Shown: in pieces, positions 36,798-49,800 of the stretch
Numbering within the stretch: position 1 is the stretch's first letter
How the letters are laid out: every line of letters starts with the position of its first letter
DNA from: Sclerodactyla briareus
Taxonomy: Eukaryota; Echinodermata; Holothuroidea; Dendrochirotida; Sclerodactylidae
Reading direction: 5' to 3'
NCBI GenBank assembly: GCA_026419785.1
Contig: JAODTK010005672.1
Span: 233,394 to 297,393 of the forward strand
DNA: 64,000 bases
The notes under the pieces: model-generated
Told to the model about the DNA's origin: nothing
The model's database searches: none
The model's input: only the letters and a program-made list of their open reading frames with translations
Translations under genes and position numbers: made by a program

Positions 36798-38484
36798 TCA
36801 CTGGCCCGGAGGGCTACAGGATGGTCTCTTTAGCGAGTTCCAGACCCTTGATGACAACAGCGTCAGTGTCCCCCCGAGGGACCTGGTGAGGCTCCTGGTG
36901 ATCCTGCTGGTCTCTTTCTGGTCCAGGAAGTGTTTGACGATGTTGGCGCTGTGCTGGAGGTCCACCAGGCAGTGCTCGTCGGTCTTGAGCATCCCCTGGA
37001 TGTCGCTGAGGAGGGCCTTGATCGGCAGCTCCACGTCCTCTTCGATGTCCATCAGCAGCTGCTTCAGGCCGACCCTCGTCTCGTGATTGACCTCCACCAC
37101 AGACTTGGGCCTCGTCTTCGATGGAGAATTCTTGCTGTTTGCTCTGTTCACATTGTTCAGGTTGGCAAACTTGGATTGCAGAGAGTCAACATCATTGTCG
37201 GCATTGTTCAAACGTTCCTTGATAGGCAGGCTGTTCTTTTCTGACAGTGGTTCCTTCAATGGTAAACAGTTGTCATTGTCTGTGAGGATAAGTGGGGTCT
37301 TTTCCAGACCATAGCCTACAGGTAAAGGGGGCAGCATACTCTTTTGCATAGTGGTTGTAAATATTTCCTGCTTTGGTGCAATGTCCGAGTGACTGCTGTG
37401 GTGTCTGACTCGTTGGAGATGCCCGATGCCTCTGAGGCAAGGGTCATGGATGAGGATGCGAATGACACCCCCTCACTAGTGTTAGAGCGGCTACGCGGGA
37501 CCCAGGGATTGCTGAACTCAGAAGTGGGTGAAGGGTCCCGGGAGCGGCTATACCAGATCTCAGTTCCAAGGTTGTGGGCCTCAGAGGGGAGGCGTCGACC
37601 AATGTTCCCTGGTTGGAGGAGTACGTCAGCGACTCGTATGACTGCCTCACTGCCATCAATCGTTCCTCTAGCGAACTAACGTCCGTGAGCCTCTCGCTGG
37701 AGGCCAGCCGTGGTGGGCAGAGGACCCATTGAAGACTGAGTCCCTGCTTGTAGTGGGCATCACTGTTGCTCTTGCTCCTGGTCTTACGATTGCCCAGAGT
37801 GGACTGGTCACTGGTTGAAGGTACCCTGCAGTCGCTGCTTTCCTTGGGAGAACTGCCCTCGCTGTTCAGACTCGACGTCTTTTGAGGCTTCCTACGTGGG
37901 CACGAAGCCCTCATGCGTTCCTCGTCACTGTCGCTGGATGAGGAGTACCTCCGAGTCATATCAGTGGCCCCAGACTTCAGAGACCTCGTCCGACGACTCT
38001 TCCTACGCTTCACCTTCCCAGGAACCTCCTTCTTACTCCTTTCGGCTGTTCTGCTGCCAGTGTGGCTGTGACGGCGCCCGACCTCGCTCAGTTGCCCGGT
38101 AGGGCTCACCTTTTGGCAGGCGGATGGGTGAGGCTTCCACCCCTCTTGGGCCCATCTTGGGACTTGTCGTGAGGCATGTACATGTTGAGGTTCTCACATC
38201 GGGTAGCCATGTGTATCTGGAGCGGGGTCTTCGCTTCAGATAGGGGAAGCAGAGGGTTTTCCGTGATGCTCAGTTCGGGATTACTGCCCCCAGGGCTCCT
38301 AGTGCGACGAGGAGAGGGAGGCGATTCGGATTCGTGTCCAGGGAATTCCGTCACTAGTCCTCTGCCCATTGCTATGGTTTCCGCGACAGTCTGGTTCTCT
38401 AGGATGAACGGACGTACATCCAGGCCATGACTATCCCAGCGAACTGGAGGAGGGGGTGGCGAGTCTTGGGTAGAGCAACCACGG
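36798..38484 (-). CDS. Large Ser/Arg-rich terminal exon of an unrecognised protein
   Basis: On the minus strand an acceptor (CGCACATCAG, ending at 38485) opens a frame reading CSTQDSPPPPPVRWDSHGLD, then FILENQTVAETIAMGRG, then TPLQIHMATRCENLNMY. Near 38109 the frame shifts by one to a basic, Ser-rich part (KRRKSRRTRSLKSGATD, RYSSSSDSDEERM) and SLEERLMAVRQSYESLTYS. Near 37615 it shifts again to RSRDPSPTSEFSNPW and SEGVSFASSSMTLASEA, and near 37400 to the last part. That ends with a helical stretch (VNHETRVGLKQLLMDIEED, LPIKALLSDIQGML, LVDLQHSANIVKHFLDQ) and a stop at 36798. Corrected, it would be about 560 residues. AAAAG|GTGAGC at 38109 looks like a donor, so an intron there is an alternative to an indel. 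The composition suggests a phosphorylated intracellular scaffold. No known family is recognised. Confidence 0.72.
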
Positions 38485-40600
38485 CTGATGTGCGAGGGTG
38501 GTGATGAAGACAGTGGTTAGTGGTCTATGCCCTCAGAATGGCTATTCTGAAAGAAAAAAGATTGAAAGTGGAAGACCATTAGAACAATCCTGCCCATATG
38601 TAGGTAGTCTCCCCAAATGCAACAATCATCAATCCAACAATTTTTCACAATCTATCATCTTATTGAGCGATATGGAGTGAAATCAGCTATAAATCTTGAA
38701 GGGACAATCTTATATCGGGTCAAGACTGCCTCATTTGCATCACAAAGAAGAATATGCAGCGCCATATTAATGTCAATGTGCCAAAATTGGACATCTTTTG
38801 TTGGTGTGAGTCATACGAATGGCATTGTCCATTTTTCACTAGAAAACGATATTTGCCTGCGAGTCTTGGAATCCGGTGAATGGTAGATCTCACTGTTTGA
38901 TTGCCAAACCTTAAAAATAAAGGTCTGTGAAAGTGTAAATTCACCTTTTTTGAGTGGACTGCTTCGCAACTCACATAGATCACAAGGATGTATTTCACTA
39001 CCCTAAATCTTAACTTCGGAATAGGGTAGGAAGGGTGGTTGGGTGGGTAATCACCAGAGTGACAGGTTGGAAAGTGTCAGATCAACACATACATGTAATA
39101 CACTAGTGTCACTAGGATGTTGAACAATACATATCCTACTCAATTTCTTATAGCAGACCTAAGATGAAATGAATATTTCTTCTTACAGTATAATGCTTCA
39201 ATCTGGCACAATATTGATTTCTCCCTTAGCTGTACTGTCTACGTCGACTCATGCTTTGAGATCACAGAGTTTGCTGTACTGTAGAATTGGGTAATTTGAT
39301 TCATTTCAGCATTTAGAACACCTCAAACAAGCTCTCTGTGCCTCATAGAGTCACATGACCCTTTAACCTTTCTTTGAATATTGGAATGGAAAACATTCAC
39401 TGATCAGGAGCACATAACTTCAGCCCCTATTCACCCTCCTGCTACCCCCCACTCCTGATAGTCATATTACCATCATACCCACAGATGGTGTAACAAACGA
39501 TGACATGAAAGCATGCCTGATGTCCAATGGACTACACCTCCCCTACCTCCACTCCACCAAAAATTCTTCTGAGCCCCCCGCCCTGAAAAAAGCCATGGAT
39601 GTGGAAATTATATTTCTCCTAGTATACAACAATAATTTCTTTTTTTCTTGTGCACCATGCACCAGCATGGTAGCACTCCACCAAAATGGTCACATCATTA
39701 TAAGCCTTCCCCCCCCAAAAAAAAAAAAAGAGAAATGGGTGGGGGAAAGATGTGTCAAACCCTTTTCAGCAATTTGAAACCAGGTCAGCCATGTCTGCTA
39801 TATATTACACAATGTCTGTTTAAAGTGAAAGCAGTATAACTCGCCATCATGAAACTAAATGATCAGCATGTATATAAAGGAGATCAATCTCCAAATCATG
39901 AGCCAACAGGGTTGATTAGATTTAACAATAAATGTGGCTTCCCACTTGTTCTGTGACTTCCTGCTAGGCAGCTTTGACGAGCTGACAGGTAACATGAGTA
40001 TGGGTACATTCCGTGAGTGGGTAATTAAACACCCTCTCTGTGTAGGGCAATAATGATGGCAAATGGTCCCAGGGGTGTAACATGGTCCCTATGAATGGTT
40101 CTCCCACAGACAATAACTCCAGGCTAGAAGTAGAATATATACATGCTAGCTGGCGGGATAATGTATTGAGGCAAAAGGCACCCATATACTGCAAAGTGCG
40201 AACGGTGGAAAACAATGACAGCAGTGGGTGACATTGCCTCAATTGCAACAACAACTTGGCAGGCGCATATGCACAGTCTTCTATAGTTTAATATAGTTTC
40301 GTAGCCATGGGGAAGGTTCTTTAAGACTAACAACCTCCATTCCCTCTCTTCATGACAAAACCGATTAGAACACGCTGCGCATCTATGAACGTTCTACGGT
40401 TTCCACATGAAATGATTATTGCACCATTTTGCATATAATTGTATTCTATGCCAAGGGAAATCTCTTGCTACACCACTGAACAGTCTGCAGAGAATGCTAA
40501 TCTGAAAGTTTGAAATACAGACTAAATTGTCAGAAACTGGAGAAATTTTAAATTACCCTCCGTTCTTATAGCACTTGGCTTCCATTACACGCTTAACTCT
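38485..40600. other. Probable intron, no features seen
   Basis: AT-rich, with an A12 run near 39718. Open frames are short and unsupported. Confidence 0.4.
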
Positions 40601-40601
40601 G

Positions 40602-40655
40602 TGTTTCAAACTCTCAGCCGTTGGAATATACCGACTGAGCTAATCTGCCTCCTGA
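40602..40655 (-). repeat. tRNA-like SINE head
   Basis: On the minus strand the sequence includes TTAGCTCAGTCGGTATA (A-box-like, core 40631-40642) followed by GAGTTTGAAACAC (weak B-box-like, 40602-40614). The spacing is shorter than in a real tRNA and no acceptor stem is evident, so it is a tRNA-derived SINE fragment or pseudogene. Confidence 0.4.
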
Positions 40656-43600
40656 ATGTCCGATGAAAAATGGTTCATACAGGATCATGGTATACATGCA
40701 GTGATATGGACTGAGCTAGTGAGTGTTTGACAATGATAGCGAGGGAGGGCGGGGGTGAATTCCACAAAATTGGCACTTCTGTGTATCTGGGTTAGAAATT
40801 GGAATTACAATGTGGACACTGTACACAACCTGTCCCATTTGTGAATACTTCAACACATACTGACTTCACTGTAGTGACTGTAGTCTGTAGGACATTCAAT
40901 CTCAGTTGAAAGGAACGGTAAGGTAAATGTGGTAAGTCAGCTAATAGTCTCGCTGAATTCTGGGAATAATTGTAAGGGATTGTTTATTAATGACAATATG
41001 AACTAGTACTACTAAGCTCTCAAAACCACCAGGGCCCCTGAACAGTAATTATTTTGAATACCATCATTTGGACTGATCGAAAAGAATCCATGAAGATAGT
41101 GACAGGCAGCCAATCAGCATCAACCAGTACTACCTATGCTCTAACACAAACAGTTAAAAAAATATTCATATACCTGTGAGAGAGGTGAACATGAGGCCTT
41201 TTCCAAGTTGTAAACAGAGATTGGAAATTGTCGTATACTTTCTGCAATTTTCTTCCACCCAGTGACCAAATTAGCATACAGTAATCGCAGAACTAATATG
41301 TCACATGTTCCTGTCATGTGAAGCTAATTTTGAGAAATAAGAATTCACATTAGGTCAAAACATTTCTGTATGAGAAGAATTTGGAATATAGGGTGACACC
41401 ATGCCCCACACGCCTGGAACAATATAATAAAATAAAATCTGAATGAGATAGTGACAAACTTACGTAACACAAATTGCGAACCAATCCAGCCACAGGTAAT
41501 TAGATTCGTTTATGATCCATAGCCTTTTCATGAAACTGCATCCAATTTTGAATATAAATAGCCAAGTATGCGTGATCCAGGAAGCAACTCCAAGGGTATA
41601 TGAATATGAAAATGTGCAAAAATCCTCTAAAATCCTGGCAAGAAGCAGAACCAAAAAAAATAGCGGGCACGAATGTCCATGCAGGCTTGAGAATATCAGG
41701 CGAGGAGGTGATCCTGCAACCTTTATATATTACTGCAACACCGGTGACCAAGGTTCATTCACTCCTATCCTGGAGACTGGACTTGTGATAATTACTATTA
41801 TGAGTTCAGTAGCACTGCAGACAACCCTTTAAATGAAACAAGATGGCCAATCATTAACTAAACGAGCTCCTGGCCACACTGTCTCACAGCAGGGTTCAAG
41901 GCACAGGAAATGGCCAAGAGCCCACAAGGCTGGAATTTTATAATTAATCACAAATTGTGCAGATTTGAGTGTTTGCGGAAGAAGTGTTGACTGCCTCCAC
42001 TGCAAAATGTAAATGGGGCCACCTGAGTTGAGCAAACACTAACTTCCACCTTGGTCTAGCGGCTAGCCCATGCCCTGCCTTACAATTACATGCAACCAAT
42101 AATCACACACTGGACTGAAGCAACAGTGTAAACAGCACTAAGTTAGGCCAGAAAGTTTATTTGGGGGAATGCCAGACAGATTGGCGATGTTGCCACTCCG
42201 TGGTTATTAATCAAGACATTTCACATTATCAACTTGAATCACTTGCTTTTGGGTGAAGGCAAAACCTTTCCAGGGTTGGAGGCCACAAATTATAGATTAA
42301 AAAATGGGTGCTGGAGTGGAATATGGGACGACCAGGAGGATGTGACCAGTTGAGAAGTAAGGGATAGGTTGGTTGAATATTAACAATCAAGTCAGAGACA
42401 CATATATTCCAAGAAAGTTCAACTAGCCAGGGAAGATTTTTCATAAGATAGTAATTTTTTATTCAATCAGAACCTAAAAGAGGTATAACAGAGGTTTTTA
42501 TAGCTTCTGGCTTTATCCTCAGGGGTCAATTTTAAACTTCATTCCCCAGGATGACTCCCCAGGTTATTACTCATCAGTTATAGGGTGGGGGGAGGCAGGG
42601 GATAAATAATAACCACAGGGGATAAATAATAAAGGGTGGGGGAATCCTGTGAGAAAGGTTGTCTCTTAGTGCCAAAAGTTGATCTTGAGGCGAGGCATCT
42701 GACTGCAGCAAATGCAGAGTATATTAGGAGCTGAAGCAATGAACAACAATAGGATGAACTGCAAGAACGATTATTCCTGCCCACAATAAAGCCACAGTAA
42801 TAGTGTCATTCGGAAACATTTGTTAATTCAATCTCAGAGCACAAGCACAAACCTGCCGTTCTACAGGGACGGGGTCACACTGCAACGGATATCTTTGTCC
42901 TGCTACAATCCAATTTTTTTTAGTGTATGCGGAACAAGACGGGGCTTCTTTCTTTCCGTTAGGGCCTAAGTTCCCTGCCACAATGATTTACAGAGGGCTA
43001 GATTTGCTATTAACCAAACCACCAATCTCTAACGTGGACTAGCCCTTTCGTACACTCTGATAATCACAAGTTTTCTATTTATCATTGAGCTGAATGATCC
43101 ATCAGACAATTTTTATATTCTTCAATATATGACGCAGTTCGGAATTATTGATTGCAACACTTGTTTGAGAGGAATTCTGATAGTATACTAGAATCAATAA
43201 CCCTTATTACTGAATGGGCCCTGCATGCTCCTTCCTTGTTCAGCGTGATGATTGAAAAGCTGTGCAGCAGAACAAAAACAAAATTGTTATAGCGAGACCA
43301 TCCCTTTAAGCTGGCTGGGTTCAAAGAGTTCACAGTTACAGTAAATGAAATGATAGTGATATGATGTCAAAGGTCATAGGGGTACAAGAGTCAGTCTGAT
43401 ATTGACATTGCATGAACAATGTGAGAGAACAAAATTCAGAATTCCACTGATGTAAATGACGCATTCCACAGACGCGAAACCTCGCAAATTAACCCCATAT
43501 CAACAATAACGTTTTATAAATAAAAAATGGGACAAAATCAGTTATGTTTCAAAGAGTAGTGACCAGCTCAAAAATAAAAGCCATAATGATAGTGCCATGG

Positions 43601-46271
43601 GAGGAAACATTTCAGTCATGGCTCTCAACTGCCCTAATGTAAGCATACGGACATCCAACCGTGAAACAGACTTAGGCTTACATTGGTTCCCTTCTGATCT
43701 GTAATAATTTACCATTCAAGTCCCAATTCCATCGCTGATCTGCCATGTTCGCAGAGTGGCAACGCTGTCCCTGAGACTTGTGAAGCAAGGTCAGTCTAGA
43801 CAGTGGTTTGTGTCCTACAACAACATACCCCAGTTCATGGACACCTGTATTAAGCTATAGGCAGCCTGTAGAGACAGAGGTAATACCCTGAAACCACAAA
43901 ACCAAAGTAACAGTGCCACAGGCTCCGCTTCCAGGGCTGACACCCTAGCTTATACATCACTCATGTTGTACAGTAGAGGCACTGTAACAGGTTGAGTGTT
44001 TGATGATGATTAATATCACACCATAGCTTCATTTGAAGGGTTATTCAGTAATGTACTGGGTACCCAGTCATTCAATCTAATTAAGATGAATGACAGTGTG
44101 AATCTCCTATTTGGCTGCCTGATAAGTAGATGAGCGGAGCATGACCAAAATCCAAGTTTGGGTTGAAACTCGACTGCCCTCAAAAAATAAAATGCACAGG
44201 AGTTGGTTTTATAGTGAATTCATGCCAAACAAGATTTTGCATCTTAACCCTCTATCCCGTGGACCCATAGCCCCCTCCCCCTTCCCCCTCCAAGATGCTC
44301 ATCACTACCATCCATATAATAAACTCTGGTTATGAGCATGTTGGTCATTTGAACCAAAATTGGAGGGAGTGGGAATTACCATGAATCTATTCAACTCATC
44401 CATTTAGAATAAGCCGTGATGAGTCAAATAACTTCTAATAGTTCAGGTCCACATCACCCCCCCCGCCCCCCCACACCAAAATTTTTTTTAACTAGTCAAT
44501 TGCATTAGTATTAATGGACATTGGGACAGTGGAATATGAATAAATTATAACATTGGGCCCTAAAATTGAATGAATACACGTGTAATATGTATGTATCTTA
44601 TTAACATGCCCAGGCCTAGTAAGCCAGCACCTCGAAACTATTGCCAGGTGCTCAGAATGTATTTAGAAGCATACCCCTCTTAATTAAACCGGAATAACTT
44701 CAGCACCCATATGATTAACAACGCTGAAAAGTGGCAGTGATGATCAAAAATATTTTAGAACACTCATTTATTTTCATATTCATATGATAGGACTGCAAAC
44801 TTCGAATAGGGGTGCAGAATCTGCAGAAGCAAGGGCATGGTCCCCGGTGGCAACTGGCAAATTACTGGAAAGTGATGGCCAAGCTGCAATGAAAATAATG
44901 GGGAATTTGTCCCAGATGGCAATTCAATGGACAATCTGTGTATAGTCACAATGATAATCAATGTTGAATATTCTTGATATACCACAAGACAATATTAGTT
45001 GTGACTTCATGTAAATAGGCTCCCCGAAGGTCACCTCGTCCGTTGTCACCAGGTGTTGCAATGTGATATGTCTTTTCATTTATAGACTGGCCCACTAGTG
45101 ATGGCCACTGCTGAGTGTGGTTTATTGAAGCAGGGAGGCAGAGTAATGAAAAAATCAAAACAGCCTCAGTCTTACACCTCATCAAACAGACTGAAAACCG
45201 AACAGGCGATTTTACTAACAGACCCTCTTTTTCGTAGATTACCTTACCAGCATCAAAAGTGGAAAAAATTAGAATATCCATAGGTGTTAATTAATGACAG
45301 TGTGTAAAACTGTCAGTAGATAAAGAAGGAAGTAGAAAGAACTCCCTATATCTGGATAGGTACTGTTATGGCAGGAAATGGAAATAATTTTCTCTGGCCA
45401 ATAAAACACAACCAATCCTTTTAACAACTATTTATGCTGCCCTAAAATGAGGCTTCCAGCTACAGCAGTTAAAGGGCCATAAAGTTAATGAGCAGTTGCA
45501 ACAATATACCCAGGCAATACCTGGGGTTAGGTTGTTAAACTGGAAATAAACTTGCCACTCCTCCAAGGACTTACACCTCAGTAGAGGGTGGGTGCAGGTA
45601 GAAGGACGATTAGGTTGCCAAGCCCGGACTACTGTGAAAGATTGCCAGATGTTCAAGGCTGGCGCCGCATGGGGGTGGGGGGAAGCACAATATGGGTAAG
45701 TTGATTTAGTGAAATGATCACTTCAACTGAAAATGTGCAATTCACATAGGTTGATGTATCGGTTTCAAGACAAATGGGCTAACTTTGAGTTTTATCTATC
45801 ATTTGTACAAATATACCCAACTTGGGGGGGGGGGGGGGGGGGAATGCAATTGGGGACATGGTAAACTCAATTGAAATCCCTGCCTTTTTGTAGCCTTCCC
45901 CCCATCCCCTTTCCCCCCTCCCCCGGGGGGAGCATGGAACTACAGGTCAAGTCTGGAACAAAGATCAAGAATCTGCAGGCTAAAAGGTTTTTTTTTTTTT
46001 GGGGGGGGGGGGGGAAGGGGTTACAGGAGTTGGTGGAAAAGTGATGGCTGTTCAAATTCAATTGATATGGAGAAGTCCACAATTCAGATCATGATCAATC
46101 TTTCAAAGCTGACCATTTTCACCTGGGTGCTTCCCAGTGCCCGCATATTTGAGGAACAAGCCACTTTTGGGTCTTAGCTTCCCATAACGAGTTTGGCAAA
46201 GATGCAGTCCATGAAAAATACATGCAATTCACATACACATTCGTACTGATTTTCTTCCAAATCCTTCAATA
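40656..46271. other. Non-coding, G19 tract at 45824-45842 and T13G14 at 45988-46014
   Basis: No supported exon or RNA gene. The T13 directly followed by G14 is unusual. Confidence 0.4.
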
Positions 46272-46800
46272 CATGATGGATTGCCACCTTCATATGAATT
46301 TCACTTTGAATTTTGATATAATCGCCCAGGATATTTTATTTTTTTGCAATAACTTCAACTGTGAGGTGGCATCAAGGAAAGGGTGCTCCAAGGACCACAA
46401 TTTTCTGCTCAAAACTGTATGTCAACGGTTAGTAACCTACGGGTGGTGCGGAGGTTATAGGACAATGCAAATGGGAGTCATCTATGACATGAAAATGGAA
46501 TTAAACATCTGAGGGAAAAGATCATGTGATTTATCTCAATACATGATGGATTGCCACCTTCATGAATTGCACTTTGAATTTTTGATATAACTTCCAGGAT
46601 ATTTTTTTTTTTTTTTGCAATACATTCCACTGTAGAGTGGCCATCAAGAAAGGTGCTCAAGGACACAAGTTTCTGATCAAAACTGTTCCATGTCAACTTA
46701 GTAACCTCGGAGTGGTGCGGAGTATAGGCAATGCAAATGGAGTCACTATGAACATGGACTGGAGTCAACATCATGATGGAATCAAGATCATGTGATCTTA
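46272..46800 (+). repeat. ~269 bp tandem duplication
   Basis: Unit 1 (46272-46540) and unit 2 (46541-46800) share TACATGATGGATTGCCACC, a CAGGATATTTTA/T tract, GTCAACNNTTAGTAACCT, GTGGTGCGGAG and AAGATCATGTGAT. The units differ by many one-base indels. An open frame across unit 1 is not shared by unit 2. Confidence 0.88.
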
Positions 46801-49800
46801 TTGATCATTCAAGGAAATCTTAACTTCTTCTTCAGACATTTTTTTTATTACTGGCGTCAAGAAACATGGCATTGAGTAGTGATGCCTGTGGTGTTATTAA
46901 CTATTACTTTAGAAAACTCACAATATAGGGATAACCGTGTTAACAAAATATTGGTACATGAAATGGTTTCCTATCGTCTGCTACTATATAAATCAAATGA
47001 AAACAATCTTGGTCAGACTGAAGGTCAAGGATTAGAAGTCAGTGGCTTGTAGCTAGGTCAAGCGAAAGGCCAAGTTATTATCATAACTTTAGGTCCTCGG
47101 TCCCCAAATATATAGGACTAAGCTGTTTGGTTTGGATGTTTAATGGTATTGTTAGCCTACACCTATTTCAGAACTCAACCGCGGACACCAACCAATTCAG
47201 ACGCAAGGAGATCGACATTGAGATGAATACAAGGGAGGCTTGCAAATAGACCAACAAAATGGAGGAAAAAATAAAATTTAAACCAGATCTGCCAAAAATA
47301 GCAGTCAATGATTCTCCAATTCCTTGACACTTGACAGGGCATCAAAACATCAAAGGACCTTGAGGGAAAGAAACAGTGGTGGAAGCAGGCTTTGCAAATC
47401 ACGAGACTTTTAACTGAGGACGGGACTAGTGGTGAGAGAGGTGGGCTGGGATTTACTGTTCAGGTGAATCAGGTGTTGTCAGGTCTGGGTGCGTGCGATA
47501 TTGATTCAGGTACGAAATGTTTCAAAACACAAGCAAAAACCTATTGTAATAGGCCACATTGGAACAGCATGGGGCACACAAAGAACCTACTTCTCAATTC
47601 GGAGGGACGCGGTTTTGAAAAGAGAAACTCCACCGCTTGAATTGATGTTTTAAAGTACAACGGTATTAACAATACACTACAGTGCAGGCACAGGTGAAAA
47701 AAGGGCATGTCATACTCAAACCCCACACCTGAAAGGTGAATATCATGTTGTTCTTGCTAAAAATCATCATATTGCCGAAGATCACAGTGGGGGAGTCAGT
47801 TGGGGTGTGAATGGGGAATCTGGTTTAGAGACTCCACAAAGGAAATTATGATAGTATCACTATATGAGTAGAAAAGACGACGGACGTGGAAGGAAAAATT
47901 ATATAAAGATGATCCAAGTGAATTCGCAGTGTTTTCCCCAAACATTATTCCCATTCATGCTAGAGCACCTCACCATGTTGTCACAAGGGGATCGTACAAT
48001 AAAGCATCAATTCCTACATCATATTGGACTGAAGTGAAGCACCAAAGTATCTCTCACCTGCAATAGGTGCCGAGTCAGTGGACCCGAAAACGAAACAAAT
48101 GACAAAAAAAAAAAATTCAGTTTTGGGCGGTAAACAAGCAGCATAGCAATAATCATGGTATACAAACTTAATTTATTACCCTCAGTAAGAGCACAAACAC
48201 TTGTGATTTGGGAAATTTCAAAAAGTAAATAAGATGGTTCCTATATAACGACGTGGTTGGGGGGGGGGGGGGACGGGTCATCCAAGTGAATATATCCTTG
48301 TAAAATGCCTGCTTCCCCTCCCCATGCCCTTCCCCACCCAAGAAAACTGAATGCCTAATCTAGGCGGACATGGCTTACGATATAGCCTATTTCCCCCCCA
48401 CCTCTTATCCCAGTTTCTGAAGTGGTGACTGCTCTGAAATCAAGAGAGCCGACCACCCTCCCTTCAGACCAATGACGTCAGTGCATGGTATGGGGTAAAA
48501 ACAATTAGGTGATGTGTTGTTTTCGCCAAAATATCAGATACAATCGGGGGATGCAACCCCAGATCAAAGTTTTCAAAACCAGGGGAGGCAGGGTTAATAT
48601 GGGACCGTGTAAGAGCCCAGACGGGATCATGTATAGACTTGTGTAAGCTGGACGGTCTCGCAATTACCTGATATTTTGATCTGCACAGGGGGACCCTGGG
48701 GCCGTGGTAGATACCGTGTTTGGGATGGTATCTCTACATGTTTTGCTAGTATCGCCGATGTAGGCCCACGGCTTCGGGGGGGAATTTGGGTAATTTCTAG
48801 GGTTGCCCATTCCAGGGTGATTAGCCTGAATGCTGCACCATCTCAATGTTGCCCATTCGTAATTGGATGAATGTGTAGTATTTCCACTGGGACGATCCTC
48901 AGGTTCTTCACAACAGCATGCATTATATGTGCCCCAGAATTAACTCGGAGCATTTTAAGAGCCTTACCCACTCAACACCTGAACACACCATTCACTACGA
49001 TCATGTAATCGCCCTGCTCTATGAGTCTAATATCACCCACCCTGAATTGAAAGGAATTCTTTTTTCAATTTGGGTTTAGGTACCCGTTTTGTTTTTAACA
49101 TGCTTCAGGGGTACTCGCCATTTCCCTCAGCCATACTAAGTAGTATAAAGGTCGAGACACCCATCATGATCACATAGACCTCTGCCCGCAAACAAACCGC
49201 CTGTCTGTAGTAGCACAAACCAAGTTGGAAAGCTTGGATACTAGATGGTTCTCACTAAGGGTAATCCTGAACAGCAGTTAAAATCAGCCAGTTTCTAGAC
49301 TTTGCGTAAAAAGATCCTGATGGCCAAAGGTCATACGGCCTCTATACATCGTATGAACAGTGGTGTGCAGAACAACCTCCAAACCTGGCAACAAAATTAA
49401 ACACCTATCTCCACACATCTTTTCAAAAACATCCTCCCATAAATAACACAGCGGAAGCATGGGATGAATTGGTTTCAGTTTCGAAGAGTGGTGAGTAGGG
49501 ACAGCTAGAAAATAGGCTTTAATGATAGCATCTATTTGGTAAGCATGTGCACTTGAACAGGCCTATTGCAGTTTTTGCCCGATCTTAAAACAATTCCAAA
49601 CTCAAGGACGGAAACTGTCTACACCAGAATTCCGCACAGCTAGCAAGATTGCTGGATGTCCCTTCCGATAACTGGAATATTTGTACCGGGTATAATCAAT
49701 GATCGAAAACGGCTCAGCGTATTATCCTGGCCTCAGTCTCTCTTTGACAGGCTATTCACCGCTGAAACCTGGCCGTCACAGTGAATCTCCATCTCCAAAG

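Noticed and set aside
42050-42080. TGGTCTAGCGGCTAG, similar to a tRNA A-box
   Set aside because: No B-box or acceptor stem follows, so a tRNA or SINE cannot be supported.
43031-43312. Possible MITE starting with TTAAAGGGATGGTCTCGC on the minus strand
   Set aside because: No matching inverted end was found.
46222-46512. 96-codon frame over the duplicated unit
   Set aside because: The frame is not kept in the second unit, so it is not coding.
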